Position numbers and translations under genes: made by a program. Below, piece by piece: positions 25,669 to 34,600 of a DNA stretch of 64,000 bases; positions within the stretch are counted from its first letter, which is position 1, and the number at the start of each line of letters is the position of its first letter. This DNA is from Gordonibacter pamelaeae (lineage in GTDB: Bacteria > Actinomycetota > Coriobacteriia > Coriobacteriales > Eggerthellaceae), in NCBI RefSeq assembly GCF_042665095.1, contig NZ_JBHTBV010000002.1. One strand, written 5' to 3'. The notes below the pieces were generated by a model. It saw only the letters and a program-made list of their open reading frames with translations. It was not told where the DNA came from and did not search any database.

Positions 25669-26963
25669 GCATCCACCTCCTCCCGCCCGGCGCACCCGCG
25701 CGACGGCAGGTCGGCAACCCATGCCGGCGCGCCCGCCCATGTCCCGCACGCCTCCGTTTCCCCGCACTTGAACAGGGGCTCCACGACACAGCGCCGCCGC
25801 TCGCGATCGTAGGACAGCGCCACCACCTCCGCGATGCGCCGCGAGCCGTCCAAGGCGCGCGCCGTCTGCACCACCAGGTCGATGGCGCTGGCGATGTTCG
25901 CCTCGATCACGTCCACAGGCAGGTCCGCCCCGTAGCGCACCATGGTCATCAGGCGCGCTACCGATTCCTCCGGCGAGTTCGCGTGCAGCGTGGTGAGCGA
26001 GCCGTCGTGCCCCGTGTTCATGGCCTGCAGCATGTCCAGCGCCTCCGCGCCGCGGCACTCGCCCACCACGATGCGGTCGGGCCGCATGCGCAGCGCGTTC
26101 GTCACCAGGTCGCGGATCGTCACCTCGCCGAGTCCCTCCGCGTTGCGCGGGCGCGCTTCCAGGCGCACCACGTGCGGATGCTCCAGAAACCGCAGCTCGG
26201 CCGAGTCCTCTATCGTGATGATGCGCTCCTCGTGCGGGATGGCGCACGACAGCGCGTTCAGCAGCGTGGTCTTCCCCGATCCCGTGCCGCCCGACACGGC
26301 CACGCTCTTGCGCGCCCGCACCGCCCAAGTCAGGAACTGGCGCATGGCCCCGTCGAACGACCCGAGCGCCTGCATGTCAGCGAGGGTCATCACGCGCCGC
26401 GCGAACTTCCTGATGGTGAGCACGGGCCCGTCCAGCGCCAGCGGCGGGATGACCACGTGCACCCGGTGGCCCTGCGGCAGGCGCGCGTTCACCATGGGCG
26501 ACGACTCGTCGATGCGGCGGCCGAGCGGCCCCAGCACGCGGTCCACGAGTGCGCGCAGCTGGCCCTCGTCGGCGAAGCGCTGCTCGCTGCGGAACAGCCG
26601 GCCGTCGCGCTCGAAGAACACGCTCTGCGGGCCGTTCACCATGATCTCGGTCACGGCGTCGTCAGCGAGCAGCCCTTCCAGCGGGCCGAAGCCGAACACG
26701 GCGTCCAAGAGCTCGCCCTCCAGCCGCGCACGCTGCTCCACCGCTACCCCCGCCCAGGCCAGACCTTCGAACACGCGGCGGCAGGCGCTGCGCACCTCGC
26801 TGCGCGCGCGGCCGGGGTTCTCCGCCTGCAGGGCCGCCACCTCGTCGGCGGACACGATCGCCTGCACCTGCTCCTTCAGCGCATCAAGGCCCAAGGCGGC
26901 CTCCGTCCCCTCGCGTAGGCATGCACCGTTGCCCGCGCGCTCCACCCTCTCTAGCAGGGACAT
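25638..26963 (-). CDS. tadA: Tad pilus assembly ATPase, TadA/CpaF family (module 1)
   Basis: A 441-residue cytoplasmic ATPase. Features in order: LLADDAVTEIMVNGP, Walker A SGGTGSGKTTLLNAL, Asp box ITIEDSAELRFL, Walker B IVVGECRGAEALDM and His box LTTLHANSPEES. It is similar throughout to the module 2 ATPase but clearly diverged, so the duplication is not recent. It overlaps TadZ by 13 bases and tadB by 31. Confidence 0.95.
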   Translation of the reverse strand: MSLLERVERAGNGACLREGTEAALGLDALKEQVQAIVSADEVAALQAENPGRARSEVRSACRRVFEGLAWAGVAVEQRARLEGELLDAVFGFGPLEGLLADDAVTEIMVNGPQSVFFERDGRLFRSEQRFADEGQLRALVDRVLGPLGRRIDESSPMVNARLPQGHRVHVVIPPLALDGPVLTIRKFARRVMTLADMQALGSFDGAMRQFLTWAVRARKSVAVSGGTGSGKTTLLNALSCAIPHEERIITIEDSAELRFLEHPHVVRLEARPRNAEGLGEVTIRDLVTNALRMRPDRIVVGECRGAEALDMLQAMNTGHDGSLTTLHANSPEESVARLMTMVRYGADLPVDVIEANIASAIDLVVQTARALDGSRRIAEVVALSYDRERRRCVVEPLFKCGETEACGTWAGAPAWVADLPSRGCAGREEVDAWMRACCSAA

Positions 26964-28243
26964 GGCGCACCCCTCCTTCCCACGCGGCGCCTGCCGCGGC
27001 CGAACCGGCGCTCCCTGCGTGCTCCGCTCGGCTCGGCCAGGGAGAGCGTGCGCCCCTCGCAGCCGGGCAGCAGGTCAACGAGCACGTGCTCCAAGCTCGT
27101 GCACAGGTCGTTCTTCGCCGCGATGAGATCGAGCGGCTGCCCGGCTCCCAGAAGCTCCTCCACCTCGCCCCCGCCGTCGCGCAGCTCCACCGCCGGCGCG
27201 CCGCGCAGGGCGCACGACACGTCGATGGACGTGAGCGGCGCGCCCTTTGCGCAGCGGTTCGCCGCAAACAGGAACGGCCCCGTGGCAATGCCGCAGCGGG
27301 AGCATAGCTCCAGCGCGTGCCGGCAGGCACGCAGCGACGAGGGCCGCTGGTCCACCAGGAACAGCGCCTTCGAGCAGCGCTCCAGCAGCAGCGCGTGCTC
27401 CTCCGCCCACGACGCGCCCGTGTTCGCCACCACCACGTCGAAGCGGCCCCGCAGATCGTCCAGCAACCGCGGCGCCTCGCGCACCACCGCCTCCGCATCC
27501 TCCAACCGCTTCGGTGCGGCGAGCACCGCGGGCACCAGCCCGTCGGGCGCCAGCCCCTCCAGCCGCGCGGGCGACGCCAGCGCCTCGTCCACGGCAAGCG
27601 CACCGGGCACGCCCACCAGCTCGTGCGCGTCGCCGAAGCGCAGGTCGAAGTCGAGCAGCAGCGTGCGGTACCCCAAGCCTTGGGAGAACAGCGCCGACAG
27701 CACGGCCACCGTGCTCTTGCCCGCACCGCCCGAGCCGCTCACCACCGGCAGCACGAAGGCCGGATGCCCCGAAACCGGCGGCCGGGAAGTCAGCGCCGGA
27801 GCCGGCGCGAACCGCACGGCCGAACGCGGAGCACCGGCCCCTGTTCCCGGTCCTGTCCCTGCCGTGTCGCCCGTCGGCACATGCCGGCGCTTCGCCGCCG
27901 CATAGCGCTCGACGAACGCCTGGCGCGTGAGCGACGCGTCGATCCCGGCAGCCGTGGCCCGGCTCATGAGCGAGCCGGTTCCCTGGAAGGCCAGCAGGCA
28001 CACGCGCAGGTCTGCCCGGTCGCGCTTGAGCGCGGCCGCCAGGTTGATGGGCTCCACGTCGTCGCAGCTCGCAATCCACGCCTCGGCCACGCTGCGATCC
28101 GCGCGCAGGAACCGCCGCGCCTCCTCGCCCGACGAGAACAGCCGCAGCCATTCCTGCCGCGCCAGGTTCTCGCCCGCAAGCCCGATGAGGTCGGGCCGCC
28201 TGATGCTCTCCGCATCCGCGCACAGCGCCATCGTCGGCATCAT
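26951..28243 (-). CDS. tadZ: TadZ/CpaE-like pilus-localisation ATPase
   Basis: A 430-residue MinD/ParA-superfamily protein that positions the Tad machine at the pole or membrane. The N-terminal ~125 residues form an atypical receiver-like domain, then a Pro/Gly/Thr-rich linker. The deviant Walker A is SGSGGAGKSTVAVLSALF near residue 175, followed by LLLDFDLRFGD and VVVANTGASWAEEHA. The C-terminal 25 residues are Arg/Gly-rich. There is only one TadZ for the two modules. The start at 28243 overlaps the CpaB-like gene by four bases. Confidence 0.87.
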   Translation of the reverse strand: MMPTMALCADAESIRRPDLIGLAGENLARQEWLRLFSSGEEARRFLRADRSVAEAWIASCDDVEPINLAAALKRDRADLRVCLLAFQGTGSLMSRATAAGIDASLTRQAFVERYAAAKRRHVPTGDTAGTGPGTGAGAPRSAVRFAPAPALTSRPPVSGHPAFVLPVVSGSGGAGKSTVAVLSALFSQGLGYRTLLLDFDLRFGDAHELVGVPGALAVDEALASPARLEGLAPDGLVPAVLAAPKRLEDAEAVVREAPRLLDDLRGRFDVVVANTGASWAEEHALLLERCSKALFLVDQRPSSLRACRHALELCSRCGIATGPFLFAANRCAKGAPLTSIDVSCALRGAPAVELRDGGGEVEELLGAGQPLDLIAAKNDLCTSLEHVLVDLLPGCEGRTLSLAEPSGARRERRFGRGRRRVGRRGAPCPC

Positions 28244-28914
28244 AGCGACCCCTCCCTCGCGTCGAGGCCCGCGCCCTCGCCCGCAGCCGGCAGCGCGAAG
28301 TACAGCTCCGCCTTCCGCGACGCCGCGATGACCTCCTGAACCGATTCCGGCTTCACGGCCACCGTCACCCAGGTCACGTCGGCCGCGGCCGCACCGTCGG
28401 CTCCGCCCGCGCTCGTGGCCAGCACCAGCACGTCGCGCGCCACCGCCGCGGTCGCCGTGTCGCCCGACGCGTACAGGTCGGCCCGCGAGCCCGGCGCCAA
28501 CGCGCCGCCCACGGCCTGCACCGTCTTGGCCGGAACGCTCAGCGCGGCGAACCCTGCCGGCACGTCGATCGAGGTCGATGCCTCGCCGAACCGTCTCGTC
28601 GACAGCACCTCGCCCGCCAGGATGGACGACGTCGCCGTGCGCCCCACCACGTCGCCCGCAGCACGCACGGCATCGGCGGGCAGCAGGTCGGCCACCCATA
28701 GCCTCGTCTCCACCGCCGCCGCGTCCACCTTCTCGCCCGCGGCCACGTCGCGCCGCGCCACGCACACCTCGACCTGCTCGCCCCCGTACCGGGCGAGCGC
28801 CTCTGCACGGGCGGCATCCGCCTCGCCGCGCACGCTGGTCAGATAGGCGAGGACGCACGCCGCGCACAGCACGCCGCAGGCGATGCCCGCCACCATGGTT
28901 TTCCTTCGTCTCAT
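28240..28914 (-). CDS. cpaB: CpaB/RcpC-like pilus assembly protein with SAF domain (module 1)
   Basis: A 224-residue protein: N-terminal membrane helix (MVAGIACGVLCAACVLAYL), SAF domain (VCVARRDVAAGEKVDAAAVE) and an RcpC-type domain (GFAALSVPAKTVQAVGGALA, GSRADLYAS). It is the first gene of the Tad operon, with GGAGGTAACG before its ATG. The 377 bases upstream hold the likely promoter and operators. Confidence 0.87.
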   Translation of the reverse strand: MRRRKTMVAGIACGVLCAACVLAYLTSVRGEADAARAEALARYGGEQVEVCVARRDVAAGEKVDAAAVETRLWVADLLPADAVRAAGDVVGRTATSSILAGEVLSTRRFGEASTSIDVPAGFAALSVPAKTVQAVGGALAPGSRADLYASGDTATAAVARDVLVLATSAGGADGAAAADVTWVTVAVKPESVQEVIAASRKAELYFALPAAGEGAGLDAREGSL

Positions 28915-29032
28915 CGTTACCTCCGCATCCGGGATTCCGTGCCTCCAGTATGCATCCGCAACCTTGCCGGGGAACCGTCAGGGCACCCCGCGCGAAACCG
29001 CCCCGACCTTGCACGTTTCCAGCACCCCGACC

Positions 29033-29056
29033 GTTGGAACCATGCACGGTTCCAAC
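29033..29056. promoter_or_regulatory. candidate operator: perfect inverted repeat upstream of the Tad operon
   Basis: GTTGGAACC and GGTTCCAAC flank a 6-base centre (ATGCAC), about 120 bases upstream of cpaB. A related half-site (GCACGTTTCCAGC) occurs at 29011-29023. The symmetry suits a dimeric regulator; the protein is not identified. Confidence 0.5.
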
Positions 29057-29058
29057 AT

Positions 29059-29078
29059 GGATCAAGCACGGATCAAGC
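29059..29078. repeat. tandem direct repeat next to the operator-like dyad
   Basis: GGATCAAGC occurs twice (29059-29067 and 29070-29078), spaced one helical turn (11 bases). It adjoins the inverted repeat and may bind the same or a second regulator. Confidence 0.4.
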
Positions 29079-29228
29079 GGAAACCTAACGCCCCAGATTA
29101 AGGCGCAGCCGCGCGGGCTCTCCGCGCCGATAGCCGACGGTGGAAAACCCGCAGCGCGACCGCTGGCGGCCGGACGCGGGGAAGCGCCCGCCAGTTCCGG
29201 CGGCACGCCCCCCAAGACGCGTGCCGCA

Positions 29229-29257
29229 TTGCGCGAACCAGCATTCTGTGGGAGAAT
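29229..29257 (+). promoter_or_regulatory. candidate promoter of tRNA-Val
   Basis: TTGCGC (29229-29234) and GAGAAT (29252-29257) are separated by 17 bases, which places the start of transcription about 25 bases before the tRNA. Confidence 0.45.
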
Positions 29258-29291
29258 GAGTGACCCGCCGTCATCCGAGACGACGCGGCCA

Positions 29292-29367
29292 AGGGCGATT
29301 GGCGCAGCGGGAGCGCAGGTGCTTTACACGCACAAGGTCAGCGGTTCGAATCCGTTATCGCCCACCA
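29292..29367 (+). tRNA. tRNA-Val (anticodon UAC), CCA encoded
   Basis: A complete cloverleaf. Acceptor stem GGGCGAT pairs with ATCGCCC; D-arm TTGGCGCAGCGGGAGCGCA; anticodon stem GTGC/GCAC around loop TTTACAC with anticodon TAC; T-arm with GGTTCGAATCC. The 3' CCA is encoded at 29365-29367. It decodes valine GUA/GUG-type codons. Confidence 0.95.
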
Positions 29368-29376
29368 AAAGCAAAA

Positions 29377-29409
29377 GGGTCGCAAGCCATAAAGCCTGCG
29401 ACCCTTTTT
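29377..29409 (+). terminator. intrinsic terminator of tRNA-Val
   Basis: GGGTCGCAAGCC and GCCTGCGACCC form a stem with one mismatch and a short loop, followed by TTTTT. It starts nine bases after the tRNA CCA. Confidence 0.85.
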
Positions 29410-29504
29410 CGTCAGCTCCCCGCAGGGAGCCCCCACGAGCCCCTTAACAGGGCCCGACCCTCAATCATGCACCCCGCCCGTTTGCCGGGAGGCGTGCCCG
29501 CGTG

Positions 29505-30020
29505 CTACGCGTTCGCGAGCGGCGTAGGCACCGAGTACGCGCGCGCCGCATACTCCTGGTCCAAGTCGTAAAGCGCCTTGGCGTCGGTGCCGAACAGCTT
29601 CATCTTCGTGATCATGTCCTCGGCGTTCGTCTCTTCCTCCAGCTGCTCCTCGATGAACCAGTCCAGGAACTTCATCGTACGGTAGTCCTTCACGTCGTGG
29701 GCGGCTCCGTAGATGTCGTTGATCAGGCTCGTCACGTACTTCTCGTGCTCGAGCGCGGCCTCCAGCGGCCCCAGGTACGACGAGAACGTCTTGTCGGGCT
29801 GGTCGATGCCCTTCAGCTGCACGGACTTGCCGTTGTCCAGCAGGTACTTGCGGAAGATCAGGGCGTGGTCGCGCTCCTCGGCCGCCTGGATCATGTACCA
29901 GTTGGCGAAGCCGGACAGCCCCTCGTCCTCGTAGTAGTCAGCGAACGACATATAGAGGTAGGCGGAATACAGTTCCTTGTTGATCTGGTCGTTCAGCAGC
30001 TCGTACACTCGCTCGTCCAC
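29505..30020 (-). CDS. ftnA: ferritin
   Basis: A 171-residue non-haem ferritin that oxidises and stores iron in a 24-subunit cytoplasmic shell. Ferroxidase ligands are visible: Glu16 in QINKELYSAY, Glu49 and His52 in AAEERDHALIF, then EHEKYVT and EEQLEEE further on. Length and the start VYELLNDQINKE are typical of bacterial FtnA. GTG start directly after AAGGAGGAATC. It is likely monocistronic. Confidence 0.95.
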   Translation of the reverse strand: MDERVYELLNDQINKELYSAYLYMSFADYYEDEGLSGFANWYMIQAAEERDHALIFRKYLLDNGKSVQLKGIDQPDKTFSSYLGPLEAALEHEKYVTSLINDIYGAAHDVKDYRTMKFLDWFIEEQLEEETNAEDMITKMKLFGTDAKALYDLDQEYAARAYSVPTPLANA

Positions 30021-30092
30021 GATTCCTCCTTGGAGTCCCGCCGCGCGCCCACCGGCGCCGCAGCAACCATCATTGTCGGCGTCAATGATACT

Positions 30093-30110
30093 CCCCCTTC
30101 GCGATAAGGG
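30093..30110. repeat. inverted repeat between the membrane protein gene and ferritin
   Basis: CCCCCTT and AAGGGGG with a short spacer lie in the 195-base gap between 30020 and 30216. TATCAT follows on the minus strand and could be part of the ferritin promoter. It could be a weak terminator of the upstream gene or an iron-dependent operator; nothing distinguishes these. Confidence 0.3.
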
Positions 30111-30215
30111 GGAACCGCCGGGGAAGGACTCCCAGAATCAGCACAGGATCGTCCGGCGCCGAGCCGTCGCACCGCACGGCTCGGGAGGCTTCGGCACCCG
30201 GTCGTCGCGCAGCCG

Positions 30216-31451
30216 TCAGTCACCGCCCTCCAGGGCATCGACCGCCTCGCAGTCGCACGCGGGCTCGCCGACCGGCTCGCTTGGCTCCGCCGCCCGCGCG
30301 CGCGTGGCGGCCCGCCAAACCTCGCCCAGCAGCACCGCCGCCAGGTAGGCCACGAGCAGCACCAGCGCGAACCCGCGCGAGGCCTCCGGCCCCAAGAGCT
30401 GGAACGTCAGCATGCCCAGCGCCAAGCTGGCCGCGCAGCTGGCGCAGAACGCGGCGAACATCTTCGAGAACCCCACCTCGGAGCTCTTCGCCGACCAGAA
30501 CAGCACCACGAGACCCAAGACGTTGATCGTCGCAACGCCCACGTACGACAGCACCGAGAGCACCATGCCGTCCACGCCGGGGAACAGCCCCGACAACAGG
30601 GGGCTGGCCAGCATCAAGGTCGCCGCCACGGGGAGCGCCACGCGGTAGAACGCCTCCAGCATGCCGCCTTGGGGCTCGCGCACCCGCACGGCGACGCGCC
30701 ATACCACCACGGCCACCAGCACGTACGCCAAGAGCTTCGGCACAATGCCGGAGCCCAGGCCCGCGGCCAGCGACCAGAACGTCAGCCCGATGACGAAGAA
30801 GTTGAACATGAGGCCCACCACGGCCGCCCATCCCTGGCGCATGACCTGCCAGATGGACACGTACGGCACCCACCGCTCCTCGCGGTCGCGCAGCCCGGCC
30901 CTCACCTCGTCCGCGCGCACGATGTCGCTGGCCAGAAGCGGCAGGCCGCCGCTCAGCACCAGCACGATGAGCCCCAGGCAGAACAGGAAGGGCGTCCCGG
31001 CGTGCACCATGGCGAACCACCACAGCGACGACAGCAGAAACGACAGTCCCGTGTTCAGCAGCGCGCCTTGGAACGTGAAAGAACGGTAGAAGCGCCCCCA
31101 TTGTCGCAACAGGCACGTCAGGCCGAAGCCCAGCAGCGCGCCCGAGCACACGGACACCATCGGCGCCGGCAGCGCGTCCAGCAGCAGCGCGAAGACGATG
31201 CCCGCCCCGGCGCTCGCCAATCCCACGCCGATAGACCACCTTCGCTGCTCATCGTCGTGCGCCGACACGGCCACGGCCAGGCAAAGCGCCGCCGCCCCGC
31301 CAAGGAACGCGCAGACGAACAAGTCGGCGGCGCCGGTCTTCTCAAGCGCGAACAGCAGGATGTTGTCGGCATGCAGGCACAGGGCGATGCTCGCAAGGAC
31401 GCAGGACAGCGCAAGGCTCACTGGTGACCATGCGCGCGCGAGTGCCTTCAT
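30216..31451 (-). CDS. multi-pass membrane protein resembling the sensor half of LuxR-type regulators, no HTH
   Basis: A 411-residue protein with about twelve predicted membrane helices (for example VSLALSCVLASIALCLHADN, LSSLWWFAMVHAGTPFLFC) and a short cytoplasmic tail (RAAEPSEPVGEPACDCEAVD). Eggerthellaceae encode many LuxR-family regulators with such an N-terminal 12-helix domain, and this protein has the same size and look as that half. The C-terminal helix-turn-helix is absent, and no HTH frame follows in the 195-base gap. It may be a truncated regulator, a stand-alone sensor or a transporter. The start at 31451 follows GGAGGAAGG at long spacing; a 15-residue longer frame is possible. 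Confidence 0.6.
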   Translation of the reverse strand: MKALARAWSPVSLALSCVLASIALCLHADNILLFALEKTGAADLFVCAFLGGAAALCLAVAVSAHDDEQRRWSIGVGLASAGAGIVFALLLDALPAPMVSVCSGALLGFGLTCLLRQWGRFYRSFTFQGALLNTGLSFLLSSLWWFAMVHAGTPFLFCLGLIVLVLSGGLPLLASDIVRADEVRAGLRDREERWVPYVSIWQVMRQGWAAVVGLMFNFFVIGLTFWSLAAGLGSGIVPKLLAYVLVAVVVWRVAVRVREPQGGMLEAFYRVALPVAATLMLASPLLSGLFPGVDGMVLSVLSYVGVATINVLGLVVLFWSAKSSEVGFSKMFAAFCASCAASLALGMLTFQLLGPEASRGFALVLLVAYLAAVLLGEVWRAATRARAAEPSEPVGEPACDCEAVDALEGGD

Positions 31452-31690
31452 CGTGACGTTTTCCTTCCTCCATTCGAACCACACATTATAAGGCAAAGCG
31501 GCAACGCGCCCGGGGGCATTCCGAAATAGGCCCGGCAGAAACCGCTCGTCAAAGGTAACCGTTCGGTAAACTCGGTGAAGATTGAGGATTCTCGCCGCAA
31601 GGAAGCAGGAGAATCGACCATGATTGACGAACCATCAACCATTGCGTTACACCTGCGCTTCCTTGGCGAAGCGCGCCCGAAAGGCACCTC
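31452..31690. promoter_or_regulatory. divergent promoter region of the membrane protein and MacB-like genes
   Basis: A 239-base gap between divergent starts. GGTAACCGTTCGGTAAAC near 31554-31571 contains a repeated GGTAA(C/A) element. The ribosome site of the ABC gene is AAAGG just before 31691. No consensus promoter was identified. Confidence 0.35.
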
Positions 31691-34600
31691 ATGCTGCAAC
31701 TGCTCAATATATGCAAGTCCTACACCACCGCCGATTTCACCCAGACCGCTCTCGACAACGTGTCCGTGTCGTTCCGCGACAACGAGTTCGTGGCCATCCT
31801 CGGCCCCTCGGGCTCGGGCAAGACCACGCTGCTCAACATCGTGGGCGGCCTCGACCATTACGACTCGGGCAACCTCGTCATCGACGGCATCTCCACCGAC
31901 GAGTACAAGGACCGCGACTGGGACGCCTACCGCAACAACCGCATCGGCTTCGTGTTCCAAAGCTACAACCTCATCCCCCACCAGACGGTGCTCTCCAACG
32001 TGGAGCTGGCGCTCACGCTGTCGGGCGTGTCGCGCGCCGAGCGGCGCGAGCGCGCGGTCGAGGCCCTGAAGAAGGTGGGCCTGGGCGACCACGTGAACAA
32101 GAAGCCGAGCCAGCTCTCCGGCGGCCAGATGCAGCGCGTGGCCATCGCCCGCGCCCTCATCAACGACCCCGAGATCCTGCTGGCCGACGAGCCCACCGGC
32201 GCGCTCGACTCCAAAACCAGCGTCCAGATCATGGACCTGCTCACCGAGATCGCGAACGATCGCCTGGTCATCATGGTCACGCACAACCCCGAACTCGCCG
32301 AGCAGTACGCCACGCGCATCGTGAACCTCTCCGACGGCGTCATCCGCAGCGACACCGACCCGTTCGTCCCCACCGCCGAGGACCTGCGCGAAAGCGAGAA
32401 ACCCGCGCGCCGTACGAGGATGTCGTTTTTCACCGCACTCGCGCTCTCGTTCAAGAACCTCATGACGAAGAAGGGCCGCACGCTCATGACGGCGTTCGCA
32501 GGCTCCATCGGCATCATCGGCATCGCCGCCATCCTGGCGCTGGCCAACGGCGTGAACAACTACATCAAGTCGGTGGAGGAGGAGACGCTCTCCGAGTACC
32601 CGCTGCAGATCCAGAGCACCGGCTTCGACATGACGTCGATGATGTTCGGCGCGGCAGGCGAAAGCAGCGAGGCATCGGGCGACGCCGCGGACAAGCCCGA
32701 GGACTCCGTCCACGTGGTGGAGATGGTGTCGAACATGGTGTCGAGCATCGGTTCGAACGACCTGGCCTCGCTCAAGAAGTACCTCGATTCCGGCGAAAGC
32801 GACATCGACCAGTACACGAACGCCATCGAGTACACCTACAACGTGGCTCCGCAGATCTACAGCTCCAACACCGGGAAGCTGCGCCAAGTGAACCCCGACA
32901 AGTCGTTCTCGGCGCTGGGCCTGGGATCGTCCACCAGCTCGAACAGCCTCATGTCCATGTCCATGAGCACCGACACGTTCTACGAGATGCCGAGCGATCC
33001 GGACCTCTACCAGAACCAGTACGACGTGAAGGCCGGGCGCTGGCCCGAGAGCCCGAACGAGGTGGTGCTCGTGCTCACCGGCAACGGCGGCATGAGCGAC
33101 CTCATGCTGTACACGCTGGGCCTGCGCGATCCCGCCGAGCTGGACGATATGGTGAAGAAGTTCGCCGCCGAGGAGGAGATCGAGGCCCCCGCCGATATAC
33201 AGGACCCCTCCTACGAGGACATCCTGGACGTCTCGTTCAAGCTGGTGAACGCCGCCGACTACTACCAGCGCGACGACGAGTTCAACGTGTGGAAGGACAA
33301 GACCGACGACACCGACTACATGCGCGAGCTGGTGAAGAACGGCGAGGACATCAACGTGGTGGGCGTGGTGCAGCCGCGCGACGACGCGACGGCCACCATG
33401 CTGAGCTCGGGCCTGAACTACCCCGCCTCGCTGACCACGTACGTGATCGACCAGGCCGCGAACAGCGCCATCGTGAAGGACCAGCTGGCGCATCCGGACA
33501 CCAACGTGTTCACCGGCAAGTCCTTCGACGACGAGGAGGCCGACGAGAGCGGCTTCAACATGGAGTCGCTGTTCACCATCGACGGCGACGCCATCCAGGC
33601 CGCGTTCACCATCGACCAGAGCAAGCTGTCCGTGGACATGTCCAACGCCCTGAACCTCCAGGGCAGCCTGCAGAACATGCCCGCCGTCCCCGAGCCGAAC
33701 ATGGACGAGATAGCCGGTTCGCTCAATATCGATCTGCCGGTCGATCAGGTCAGCACCCTCATGTCCAACCTTATGGAGGGTTATGCGGGCTACCTAAAAG
33801 GCTTTTATGAAAACAATTCCCCCTTGCTGCCCGATGGCAGCGCCAATCCATCATACGATCCTAACGCCACGCCGAAGAGCGCCCAGGAATGGATGAGCCA
33901 GCCCGAAATTCAAGCCCAGATCATGGCCGGCGTACAGGGCATGATCGATCAAGACGCCCTCAAGGCTCAGCTGGCAACCGCCCTGCAAAGTTACGTGCAA
34001 ACCACCATGACCACCTACATGACGGCCATGGCGAACGAACTGCAAGCCCAGGTCACCACTGCATTGCAGCAGTCGATGAACCAGATGGCGAACAACATGG
34101 CCTCCGCCATGTCCATCGATCCCGACAAGTTCAAAGACGCCTTCCAGATGAACATGAGCGAGGAAGACCTCGGCGAGCTGATGATGTCGCTCATGAGCAC
34201 CGAGGAGGCCTCCTACGACAACAACCTCAAGAAGCTGGGCTACGCCAACCTCAACAAGCCGGGCGGCATCGACATCTACCCCATCGACTTCGAGAGCAAG
34301 GAGAAGGTCATCCAGATCCTCGACGGCTACAACGAGCGTATGACCGCCGACGGCCAGGAGGACAAGGTCATCACCTACACCGACTTCGTGGGCACGCTCA
34401 TGTCCTCGGTCACCGACATCGTGAACATGATCAGCTACGTGCTGGTGGCGTTCGTGGCCATCTCGCTCGTGGTGTCGTCCATCATGATCGGCGTCATCAC
34501 CTACATCAGCGTGCTCGAGCGCAAGAAGGAGATCGGCATCCTGCGCTCCATCGGCGCCAGCAAGGGCGACATCAGCCGCGTGTTCAACGCGGAGACCATC

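Larger units (their letters stand above)
28915..29291 (-). promoter_or_regulatory. intergenic region upstream of the Tad operon and tRNA-Val
   Basis: A 377-base gene-free stretch. It contains a ribosome site (GGAGGTAACG) next to cpaB, an inverted repeat at 29033-29056, an 11-base-period direct repeat at 29059-29078 and the tRNA promoter at the right end. No clear consensus promoter for the Tad operon was found. Confidence 0.5.

Noticed and set aside
31554..31580. GGTAA repeats upstream of the MacB-like gene as an operator
   Set aside because: The elements are short and imperfect, and neither a dyad nor helical spacing is clear.
31621..32069. Plus-strand open frame from about 31575 as an alternative N terminus of the MacB-like protein
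   Set aside because: It is in another frame and loses the ABC motifs; the ATG at 31691 has a ribosome site and begins the ATPase fold.
31448..33493. 681-codon minus-strand open frame opposite the MacB-like gene
   Set aside because: Low-complexity Val/His/Gly product, opposite a gene with intact ATPase motifs.
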